From a virus, in the IMG/VR virus record IMGVR_UViG_3300012988_000016, positions 124,001 to 188,000 of that record: a DNA stretch of 64,000 bases; one strand, written 5' to 3'. Shown here one piece after another: positions 57,840 through 64,000 of the stretch. The translations under genes were made by a program, and so were the position numbers. Below the pieces are notes generated by a model. That model did no database searches. It was not told the origin of the DNA and saw only the letters and a program-made list of their open reading frames with translations. Each line of letters starts with the position of its first letter. Position 1 is the stretch's first letter.

Positions 57840-59099
57840 TTACCTCTTCTTCAAGGGAGTCGCCTCGTCTACCCAGAGTGGAGTGTTCATACACTTGCCA
57901 CGCTTGGAATCGAGGATGTACATAGCCTGCTGAGGAGCCTCATAATCGGCGCCAATCGACATGGCGTATTCCGAGTATCCAATCAAGCTACCATTCACCA
58001 CCGTGCGGCCCAAGTCGGTCAATTGGTGGAAATGCCCGATATGGTGGTAGTCTGCTCGTTTGACCCCATCCCACTTGAATACCCGCTTATTTAGGGGTAC
58101 CGACAAGCCGCCGATCCCCCCACCAAACTTGACCTCATCCCCATGGTGAAAGTGGAGGTTGAAATCGTAGGCTTCCACATACTGGTGGGCTGACTGATCA
58201 ACCACGAATCGGACTCGCTTCTCATCTGCGAAGTCCTCTTTGAGGATGTTATAGAGCAACCATTCGTATGAGTTCTTGGCGCCAGTCTTGATGCGTCGTT
58301 TGGCCGTGATGCGACCATGATTACCGTAACTGCAAGGGATAGTCAGCTGTTCGATAGCAGGGTCAAGCAACAGCGTCTTGATACCCTTGGTCAACAATTT
58401 CTTGAGGAACAGGACCGCTTCCACAGGAGACAGATCGTTGTCTTCTTGCAGTTCCTCATGAATGTAACCAGTGATCAGATCTCCACCCAACCACAGGATC
58501 ACGTCTCGAAGCGAGAATTCGGTACGGCCAAAGTCGAGCAACCATTCGATCCCGTGAAAGAATCGCTCAGCCCTGGCCTCGGCTATTTTGAGATTGTAGC
58601 TGTTTCGGCCCGCCACGGCTTCTGGGTAGACGTTCTCTTCTACGTGCCAATCACTCGCCAGGATGACGGCCGTCCCCTCCCTGATGCCCGACTTGGTTTC
58701 CCGACGGCGTATTTTGGGAATGTGGATGGGGCGATCTATTTCAGTGATGAAGCGGTTTCGTGCCTCGGCTTCCCTCAACCGATCTACCAAATCAGCGTGT
58801 TCCGCCTTGAGGCGTCGTTCACGATCTTTGGTCTCGAAGCGTTCGACCGGATCCGTGTAGGGTTCCTCGGCGTCCTCTATTTCGCCAGCATCTTGAACGT
58901 CATCATCCTCTTCCAAGGCCTTCAGGTACTCTGAAGGCGGTCGAAGTCCTGCCCTTTCGAAGCTCTTGAGCAAGGATGAGCGAGAGATGTCCTCCTCTAG
59001 CTTCTGACCTATTTCATAGAGGGCTTCTTGAACGGTCGCATGTTTGCCGCTCTGAAGAATCCTCAGTGCAGTCTTGATACGCTTATCGGTCCATTCCAT
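57840..59099 (-). CDS. calcineurin-like metallophosphoesterase
   Basis: 419 residues from ATG 59099. The C-terminal 280 residues carry the binuclear metal motifs in order: SDWHVEE, LGGDLITG, YGNHGR, HHGD and GHFHQ. The N-terminal 130 residues are helical, resembling a phage helix-turn-helix plus coiled coil (ATVQEALYEIG ... SLLKSFERAGLRPP). Phage proteins of this type are often DNA- or nucleotide-acting nucleases related to Mre11/SbcD in fold. Confidence 0.85.
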   Translation of the reverse strand: MEWTDKRIKTALRILQSGKHATVQEALYEIGQKLEEDISRSSLLKSFERAGLRPPSEYLKALEEDDDVQDAGEIEDAEEPYTDPVERFETKDRERRLKAEHADLVDRLREAEARNRFITEIDRPIHIPKIRRRETKSGIREGTAVILASDWHVEENVYPEAVAGRNSYNLKIAEARAERFFHGIEWLLDFGRTEFSLRDVILWLGGDLITGYIHEELQEDNDLSPVEAVLFLKKLLTKGIKTLLLDPAIEQLTIPCSYGNHGRITAKRRIKTGAKNSYEWLLYNILKEDFADEKRVRFVVDQSAHQYVEAYDFNLHFHHGDEVKFGGGIGGLSVPLNKRVFKWDGVKRADYHHIGHFHQLTDLGRTVVNGSLIGYSEYAMSIGADYEAPQQAMYILDSKRGKCMNTPLWVDEATPLKKR

Positions 59100-59157
59100 C
59101 AATCAAACCTTCCGACTGCTTGGCGGTACTAGAACCACCGGGGTATAAGTACGCTAG

Positions 59158-59163
59158 TACACC
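59158..59163 (-). promoter_or_regulatory. GGTGTA element far upstream
   Basis: GGTGTA on the minus strand, 58 nt before ATG 59099, in the 84-nt gap after the next upstream gene. Unlike the other sites it would leave a leader. Confidence 0.3.
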
Positions 59164-59183
59164 GACTCGATCGCAATAGATCG

Positions 59184-59444
59184 TCAATATGTCTGCAATT
59201 TCGTATCCGCCAGCAAGTGTTCCCATTGGGTTGGCCGCCGCACGGTAGCAGGACAGATGTAGGTTTGGTGCAGAGTTTCGAGGGAAATCGATAGATGGAT
59301 CCGTTGATGTAGATCCTGGTAGTCTAGATCGACGTACACAAGTTGCTGCGCCCCCACCTGTTCAATGGCCAATACTTGAAGTTTTACGTTGGGGGCATTA
59401 GGATGAAGCCAAATGGAACCCAACTCAGGTAACTCAAACGACAT
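59184..59444 (-). CDS. hypothetical small protein, divergent start overlap
   Basis: 86 residues, beta-rich. Its ATG (59442-59444, minus) overlaps the plus-strand ATG at 59443, so the two genes share the tetramer CATG. Confidence 0.65.
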   Translation of the reverse strand: MSFELPELGSIWLHPNAPNVKLQVLAIEQVGAQQLVYVDLDYQDLHQRIHLSISLETLHQTYICPATVRRPTQWEHLLADTKLQTY

Positions 59445-59688
59445 GGCACCTTTCCCCCATTGTGACTCGAATATCCTTCACGGCAAAAAAGAATGCCAAT
59501 ACTGCGATCAATACCCAGATTGGCAGGACAAGAGAGAAGCTGACGGGATCAACTTCACGGGACATAAGGATCCTAACAAGAAGCCTTGTCCTTCCGAGCA
59601 GCTCAGACCCGTTGAAAGGGCGTATCGATGGCCTGGCAACCGCCCTACTGAGATTCCATTTGAAATTGAAGAAATGGACGATTCTTGA
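59443..59688 (+). CDS. small cysteine/histidine protein
   Basis: 81 residues from ATG 59443. HCDSNILHGKKECQYCDQYPDWQ suggests a Cys/His zinc site. It shares CATG with the divergent minus gene. Confidence 0.65.
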   Translation: MAPFPHCDSNILHGKKECQYCDQYPDWQDKREADGINFTGHKDPNKKPCPSEQLRPVERAYRWPGNRPTEIPFEIEEMDDS

Positions 59689-59689
59689 C

Positions 59690-59695
59690 GGTGTA
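59690..59695 (+). promoter_or_regulatory. GGTGTA start element
   Basis: GGTGTA 11 nt before the UDP-sugar dehydrogenase ATG at 59707. Confidence 0.5.
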
Positions 59696-59706
59696 AGGGC
59701 TGCCAC

Positions 59707-61023
59707 ATGTCGCAAGCAACTGACGAAATATACGCCAAAATACTCGATGACAGCGCACACATTGTAGTGATGGGGTTGGGCTACGTTGGTCTCCCCCTCG
59801 CAATAGAGTACGTTCGCTGCGGGTTCCAGGTCACCGGTCTGGACCCAGATGCAGCCAAAATAGCAAGTCTCCAGATGGGGGTGTCGTACGTTGATCGCCC
59901 CACTTCTGAGACGTTGCAAGCCATGCAGGAATCTGGACGCTTCAAGGCCACCATTGACCCGAGTGTGCTGGCCTATGCCGATATCGTGTTCATTTGCGTC
60001 CCTACCCCTCTAAGCAAAACTCGTGACCCTGACCTGTCGATCGTCAGGGAGGCGGTGGAGCAGATCGCCCAATATCAGCATAAGGGGATGTTGGTTGTGT
60101 TGGAATCAACGTCCTATCCAGGCACCACCCGAGAGCTGTTGGTCAATAGATTGACGCAAGGCTACCGATTGGGGTTGGACGTCTTTATCGGTTATTCTCC
60201 TGAGCGGATTGACCCTGGCAATCCCACCCACCATCTCACCAATACGCCCAAATTGGTGTCAGGCATCACAGAAGATTGTGCCCGTCTGACCAATCGGCTC
60301 TACCTGAAAATCAACGATCAGTTGACGCAGGTTAGCTCTCCAGAGGTGGCGGAGATGGCCAAAGTGTTGGAGAACACCTTCCGAGCCGTTAATATCGGCC
60401 TCGCCAATGAGGTGGCGCTGATCTGCAAGAAGTTGGGGGTGGATCCGTTCGAGGTCATTGAAGCGGCCGCCACCAAGCCGTTTGGATTCATGCCCTTCTT
60501 CCCTGGGCCAGGCTTGGGCGGGCATTGCATCCCAATCGACCCCCTCTACCTCTCTTGGAAGCTCCGAGGTCTCAATTCCCAGGCACGGTTCATCGAACTG
60601 GCCGATACGATCAACGGAGGGATGCCAGACCATGTAGTTGGTTGCTGCATCGAAGCTCTAAACAACCAAGGATTGTCGGTCAATGGTTCTCTTGTGTTGA
60701 TTCTAGGAGTGGCGTACAAGCCGGATGTGGCAGATATCCGTGAATCGCCTGTGTTGCCGATCATCCAGAAACTGGAACAGATGGGCGCTTGTGTGTCCTA
60801 TCAGGACCCCCTCATTCCTGAGTTCTCGGAGCACGGCCTTCAGATGACTGGCTGCAATCCTGTCAGCTACCACGATTGGGATTTGGTGGTCATCACCACT
60901 CCTCACAAGGAATTTGACCTAAAGAGAGTGATGGATGAGGCGTATTTGATTGTCGACACCAGAGGGGTCATGCGAGACAGTCAGAAGAGGCTGTTGACCC
61001 ATGAAAAGATCTTCCGAATTTAA
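59707..61023 (+). CDS. UDP-sugar (UDP-HexNAc) 6-dehydrogenase, WbpA/WecC family
   Basis: 438 residues. VMGLGYVGLPLA is the NAD-binding loop, ESTSYPGTT and SPERIDPG are family signatures, FFPGPGLGGHCIPIDP holds the catalytic Cys and GVAYKPDVADIRESP the C-terminal UDP-binding motif. PERIDPG favours the UDP-N-acetylhexosamine branch over UDP-glucose. It would make a uronic acid sugar nucleotide, perhaps for altering host surface glycans. No glycosyltransferase of that kind is nearby. Confidence 0.9.
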   Translation: MSQATDEIYAKILDDSAHIVVMGLGYVGLPLAIEYVRCGFQVTGLDPDAAKIASLQMGVSYVDRPTSETLQAMQESGRFKATIDPSVLAYADIVFICVPTPLSKTRDPDLSIVREAVEQIAQYQHKGMLVVLESTSYPGTTRELLVNRLTQGYRLGLDVFIGYSPERIDPGNPTHHLTNTPKLVSGITEDCARLTNRLYLKINDQLTQVSSPEVAEMAKVLENTFRAVNIGLANEVALICKKLGVDPFEVIEAAATKPFGFMPFFPGPGLGGHCIPIDPLYLSWKLRGLNSQARFIELADTINGGMPDHVVGCCIEALNNQGLSVNGSLVLILGVAYKPDVADIRESPVLPIIQKLEQMGACVSYQDPLIPEFSEHGLQMTGCNPVSYHDWDLVVITTPHKEFDLKRVMDEAYLIVDTRGVMRDSQKRLLTHEKIFRI

Positions 61024-61171
61024 GCTGGTGCTGCTCTTCTGCCTGATGTTCCTAACCTGGCTTGGCTGTGGATACTACATATTTTTCGTAGTGGGGCTGA
61101 ATAGCAGCCCCCACAATAGCCCTCAGTCGGACGACAACCAAGGATCTTTTGGCGAAGCGGCGGTCTTCTGA
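61001..61171 (+). CDS. small lipoprotein
   Basis: 56 residues from ATG 61001, overlapping the end of the dehydrogenase gene. LVLLFCLMFLTWLGC is a type II signal sequence with lipobox TWLGC; the rest is Ser/Asn/Asp-rich. Whether the second hydrophobic stretch (YYIFFVVGL) instead makes it a plain membrane peptide is unclear. Confidence 0.6.
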   Translation: MKRSSEFKLVLLFCLMFLTWLGCGYYIFFVVGLNSSPHNSPQSDDNQGSFGEAAVF

Positions 61172-61199
61172 CCAATCCACTTGTAAATCTGAGACCCAT

Positions 61200-61436
61200 A
61201 TGATGGCCCGCTGGAAAGTCACCACCCTGTACTGCCTAGGGTTCCTTCTAGGCAGTATCTTCAGTCTAACGCATCACCGCGGGCCATTAGATGAACGGAT
61301 GCTGGGCCTAGCTTTGCTGATAGGCTTGTGGTTCTACCTGCTGGAACGCCGGTTCAAACCTACCTCGGAAGAGCACACCGTCAGTCTCAAACGATCGGAC
61401 TATCCAGCAAAGCCCAGACGGTCTCAGGATCTTTGA
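61200..61436 (+). CDS. small membrane protein
   Basis: 78 residues from ATG 61200 (a second ATG follows at once). Two hydrophobic helices (about 8-22 and 33-48) and a basic tail. Converges with and overlaps the minus gene at 61387. Confidence 0.62.
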   Translation: MMARWKVTTLYCLGFLLGSIFSLTHHRGPLDERMLGLALLIGLWFYLLERRFKPTSEEHTVSLKRSDYPAKPRRSQDL

Positions 61437-61641
61437 GCAACAGATCTTTGATGGGGAAGCCGCATTCGACGCAAGGCTTGCCCAGCTGACCGTCTACCGC
61501 ATCCCCAATACGCCAGCAACGCAACGTGCAAGGAACTTGCCTCAGCACCTGGCTCTTCTCTGGTGAGCTTAGCTTTTGCCAGTCTAGCCGTTGCCATCGG
61601 CAGTATTGTTCCAACCAGGATTCGACCGTCAAGTGTTGCAT
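61387..61641 (-). CDS. hypothetical protein with cysteine pairs
   Basis: 84 residues. C-T-L-R-C and CVEC could bind zinc. GGTGTA 9 nt upstream supports the start. Confidence 0.65.
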   Translation of the reverse strand: MQHLTVESWLEQYCRWQRLDWQKLSSPEKSQVLRQVPCTLRCWRIGDAVDGQLGKPCVECGFPIKDLLLKDPETVWALLDSPIV

Positions 61642-61650
61642 CCTTGGGTG

Positions 61651-61656
61651 TACACC
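61651..61656 (-). promoter_or_regulatory. GGTGTA start element within a palindrome
   Basis: GGTGTACACC gives a minus GGTGTA 9 nt before ATG 61641. Confidence 0.5.
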
Positions 61657-61743
61657 AATACTTGATCTTCTCTACGTTAAATGGTATGTGTGATGCTACC
61701 GCGCATGGATTTCCATGTGATCGGAATTTAGGAGTTAGGTAAC

Positions 61744-61983
61744 ATGCTAGAATTCAAGAATGACTCTGGACTCGATTTCTCTGACATCAGCAGTGAGGAA
61801 TACCGTGTCTATGAATTCTCGAACGGTAAGACGGTACACATTCACAACCCACTAAGACTCAACGTCTCGAAGAGTGGGGGTCACCGTGTGTTCGATTCCA
61901 ACGGAATATCACACTACATCCCACAAGGATGGGTTCATCTCAGTTGGAAAGCCAGAGAGGGTCAACCTCATTTCGTCAAATGA
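61744..61983 (+). CDS. hypothetical small protein
   Basis: 79 residues, beta-rich, with YEFSNGKTVHIHNP and a C-terminal GWVHLSWKA. TAGGAG lies upstream of the ATG; the preceding 102-nt gap holds the 61651 element. Function unknown. Confidence 0.68.
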   Translation: MLEFKNDSGLDFSDISSEEYRVYEFSNGKTVHIHNPLRLNVSKSGGHRVFDSNGISHYIPQGWVHLSWKAREGQPHFVK

Positions 61984-61986
61984 AAT

Positions 61987-61992
61987 GGTGTA
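61987..61992 (+). promoter_or_regulatory. GGTGTA start element
   Basis: GGTGTA 9 nt before the CoaD ATG at 62002. Confidence 0.5.
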
Positions 61993-62001
61993 AAGATCCC
62001 C

Positions 62002-62523
62002 ATGTCGCTAGGTATCTACGGTGGTAGCTTCGATCCATTCACCCTTGGTCATCTGAGCATCCTCAAGGGGGCGCTGAAGGTGTTCGATCGAGTCAAGGTG
62101 GCGATCGGCATCAATTCGGACAAGAAGGGGATGTTCACGTTCGAGGAACGGAAGCAAATGATTGAGCAATACATCGATCTGTACCGCCTTCATGGGGTGA
62201 CGGTCGATTGCTTCGAAGGTCTGCTGATTGACTACTGTCAGTCTCAAAGGACCGAGGAAGTCTACCCCACCATCATTCGTGGTTTGCGGGCCATCTCCGA
62301 TTTCGAGCAAGAGATGAAGATTGCCGACATCAACCATAAGCTGGACCATACCATCCAGACGATCTTCATTCCTGCCGAGGCGGGACATCTTTACGTCTCC
62401 TCCAGTACCGCCAAAGAACTGGCCAAGTACACCACACAGGAAGTTCAGCTGGCCGACTATGTGATCCCCAGTGTGGCGGTACAGTTGATCAACAGATCTC
62501 AGCCCAGAAGCACCTTGGCCTGA
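62002..62523 (+). CDS. coaD: phosphopantetheine adenylyltransferase
   Basis: 173 residues, close to the usual 160. GGSFDPFTLGHL is the HxGH-type nucleotide motif (usual 'GTFDPiTnGH'), IIRGLRAISDFEQEM is the diagnostic CoaD segment and SSSTAKELAK the closing ISSS motif. It makes dephospho-CoA from phosphopantetheine and ATP. Coupled to the ATP-grasp gene, so the two may act on one pathway. Confidence 0.9.
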   Translation: MSLGIYGGSFDPFTLGHLSILKGALKVFDRVKVAIGINSDKKGMFTFEERKQMIEQYIDLYRLHGVTVDCFEGLLIDYCQSQRTEEVYPTIIRGLRAISDFEQEMKIADINHKLDHTIQTIFIPAEAGHLYVSSSTAKELAKYTTQEVQLADYVIPSVAVQLINRSQPRSTLA

Positions 62524-63245
62524 TGTACCTGCGCAAGATCTACATCCGACACAGAGAACAATATCCAGACAGCCCCAATACTTTTGCGGCTTTGGACGGA
62601 TTTACCCAACTAGGTGTTGAGGTACAGCCCTATTACGGTTTTGACGATATCCAAGCCTTGACCGATCTGGGCCCAGAGGTTGGGGTGACGGGCTTCGTAG
62701 GAGATACGTGGGCCGCTCTAAAGGTCTTGGGTAAGCCGATGCCCATCCCCATCGATTACCCAGAGCAATTGACTCCTTGGTTGGGCCGTAAGATCTGGCG
62801 AAGCACCCTGGGGGAGATACGGCGTTCGGTCGAGCAAGTGTTCATCAAGCCAGTGTCGGAAAAGCTCTTCACTGGCTTCATCTGGCGTTCCAATATGGGT
62901 GACCAGATACGTATGGCGACTTGTGAGGACGATACCGAGATTTGGGTCTCGGAACCGATCTCCCTGGAGTCTGAGTACCGCTGTTTTATCCAAGATGGGG
63001 ATATTGTGGGAGTCCGCCACTACAAGGGAGATTGGGGCAAGGCGATCGATCGTCGAACCGTAGAAGCAGCGGTCTCAGCCTACAAGGACTGTCCCAGAGC
63101 ATTCTCACTAGATTTCGGGGTGACCAGCACAGGCCAAACTGTGTTGGTGGAAGTCAATGACGGGTATGCATTGGGGTCCTATGGACTCCCTTCCATCATC
63201 TACGCGAAGTTTATCGAAGCTCGCTGGGAGGAACTGACCCGATGA
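62523..63245 (+). CDS. ATP-grasp protein, R2K type
   Basis: 240 residues starting on the CoaD stop. VFIKPVSEKLFTG, EPISLESEYRCFI, FSLDFGVTSTGQTVLVEVND and GYALGSYG fit the R2K ATP-grasp group (two-lysine/arginine variant), proteins common in phages that ligate amines to carboxylates. Substrate unknown. The stop overlaps the next start by four bases. Confidence 0.8.
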   Translation: MYLRKIYIRHREQYPDSPNTFAALDGFTQLGVEVQPYYGFDDIQALTDLGPEVGVTGFVGDTWAALKVLGKPMPIPIDYPEQLTPWLGRKIWRSTLGEIRRSVEQVFIKPVSEKLFTGFIWRSNMGDQIRMATCEDDTEIWVSEPISLESEYRCFIQDGDIVGVRHYKGDWGKAIDRRTVEAAVSAYKDCPRAFSLDFGVTSTGQTVLVEVNDGYALGSYGLPSIIYAKFIEARWEELTR

Positions 63246-63499
63246 ATGCCCTAACGATCGCCAGAGAAGAAGCGGCCAAGCTAGAGGTTAAGTTGGACGA
63301 CGCCACTCTGGAGTCCCTCGTCTGGGAGCAAACTGGATGGCCCGGCTTCTTTGCTGGTGACGATCCAGAGGCTGAGTTTCGGAGACAACTCCAAGCCGCC
63401 ATGCAGCCTATCGTCACAGCCCAGCGGTCTAGAGATCGACGAGAACTCCAGGAGAAACTCCCAACCAAATGGGAACTCCTCCTGGAGGACGATCAGTAA
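63242..63499 (+). CDS. hypothetical small helical protein
   Basis: 85 residues, helical, charged, coupled to the ATP-grasp gene. Converges with the minus gene at 63493. Confidence 0.68.
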   Translation: MNALTIAREEAAKLEVKLDDATLESLVWEQTGWPGFFAGDDPEAEFRRQLQAAMQPIVTAQRSRDRRELQEKLPTKWELLLEDDQ

Positions 63500-63762
63500 C
63501 CTCGCATCATCTGCCACAAACGCATCACATCGCTGGCTCCGCCAAAGCCTTCGACAATACCTGAGCCCGCTTCCCTGAAGGCTTCGATGGTGGCCCACGC
63601 CACCTCGGCCGCACTAACGGCTTGTCGCTTGCGCCATTCGTCCTCGGTGCCAGCCTCGATGATGTGAAGCGGCACGCCGCCTGGCTTGAATAGAGGAGCC
63701 ACCTCAGCGGCAAAGACGGCCGCGTAGATGACTTGCTCTCCTTGGGTCAAGCGTTCAATCAT
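63493..63762 (-). CDS. hypothetical small protein
   Basis: 89 residues from ATG 63762, overlapping the upstream stop (TGATG). Alanine-rich helices with a glycine-rich end (GSGIVEGFGGASD). Function unknown; the size and composition fit a cytosolic helical bundle. Confidence 0.68.
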   Translation of the reverse strand: MIERLTQGEQVIYAAVFAAEVAPLFKPGGVPLHIIEAGTEDEWRKRQAVSAAEVAWATIEAFREAGSGIVEGFGGASDVMRLWQMMRGY

Positions 63763-64000
63763 CACCACTTGCCTTCGCGAATGGTGTTTGGACCAACTAG
63801 CTTGACTTGATGAGGAGTGCCCACCATGTGAGTAACCTGGTCCAACTTGTTGAGATCGATCGACTCGTTCTCGGGCAAGAGGTTAAGCCCCTTCTGCATC
63901 CCATACTTGAGCATCGACATCACTCCTTTGAGCTTGTCGGTGCCTTGCAGGGCATGCAGGTCGTCCTTGTAGGTGTCAAACCAGGGCAACCCATAGCGAG
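63762..64000 (-). CDS. 3' part of a gene running off the right edge (partial)
   Basis: About 79 residues visible; the frame remains open to the window end, with no convincing start (only TTG 63989). It ends with a lysine-rich segment and is coupled to the gene downstream. Confidence 0.6.
   Translation of the reverse strand, partial: RYGLPWFDTYKDDLHALQGTDKLKGVMSMLKYGMQKGLNLLPENESIDLNKLDQVTHMVGTPHQVKLVGPNTIREGKW

Noticed and set aside
1-64000. CRISPR arrays, insertion sequences, integrase or attachment sites
   Set aside because: No regularly spaced repeats, transposase motifs or tyrosine/serine integrase motifs were seen; the TopIB protein has topoisomerase, not integrase, context.

Overview
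This window reads as part of a large (probably jumbo) tailed-phage genome, or a phage-like element, that infects a Gram-negative bacterium. About 110 genes are packed on both strands with almost no spare DNA. Stop and start codons overlap constantly (ATGA, TGATG), converging genes overlap at their 3' ends, and many genes are short and unrecognisable. Typical phage accessory genes are present: Dam methylase, HNH and GIY-YIG/T5orf172-type proteins, RNA ligase, endolysins and R2K ATP-grasp. No terminase, capsid, tail or polymerase gene was recognised, and no tRNA or CRISPR array was seen, so the phage assignment is an inference. Lipoproteins, an OmpA domain and a glycosyltransferase-51 domain point to a host with an outer membrane.

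Layout. 0-7.6 kb: hypothetical genes, a DHH phosphoesterase, a zinc-ribbon topoisomerase IB and a 1009-residue protein with two HExxH motifs. 7.6-10.5 kb: small zinc proteins, a PncC-NadD fusion, HNH endonuclease. 10.5-19.2 kb (mostly minus): J-domain protein, Dam, DHH-like protein, HExxH protein, stand-alone receiver domain, RNase HII, CCA-adding-type nucleotidyltransferase and a DraRnl-type RNA ligase. 19.3-25.4 kb: small genes, a NadR-like P-loop kinase and two convergent peptidoglycan-active enzymes. 25.4-34 kb: a structured non-coding stretch, an envelope protein ending in a GT51 transglycosylase domain, a third HExxH-type domain, a 2H phosphodiesterase, and a run of probable lysis/envelope genes. 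34-40 kb (minus): protein kinase, PP2C phosphatase, vWA protein, cysteine hydrolase and Nudix hydrolase. 40-48 kb: AAA+ ATPase, zinc-Nudix protein, deoxyribosyltransferase-like protein, second J-domain protein, RlmN/Cfr-like radical SAM enzyme. 48.3-54.4 kb (plus): a complete ABC-transporter operon whose binding protein is fused to OmpA. 54.6-64 kb: zinc proteins, GIY-YIG/RHH fusion, cupin, HslV-like Ntn hydrolase, calcineurin-type phosphoesterase, UDP-sugar dehydrogenase, CoaD and ATP-grasp.

How the genes may work together. One theme is NAD/cofactor metabolism (PncC-NadD fusion, NadR-like kinase, nicotinamidase-like hydrolase, Nudix enzymes, CoaD). A second is RNA repair and modification (RNA ligase, CCA enzyme, 2H phosphodiesterase, RlmN-like enzyme). 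A third is envelope remodelling and signalling (GT51, several wall hydrolases, the kinase/phosphatase/vWA triad and the ABC-OmpA operon).

Regulation. The hexamer GGTGTA lies 8-13 nt (once 17 nt) upstream of the start codon, in the correct orientation, at about twenty genes. A related element, CCGTTCTA, lies 6-7 nt upstream of four others. The constant short distance and lack of any visible -35 box suggest phage-specific promoters that make leaderless or nearly leaderless mRNAs. The motif also fixes several start codons below. All functional calls come from reading motifs by eye; no search was run.
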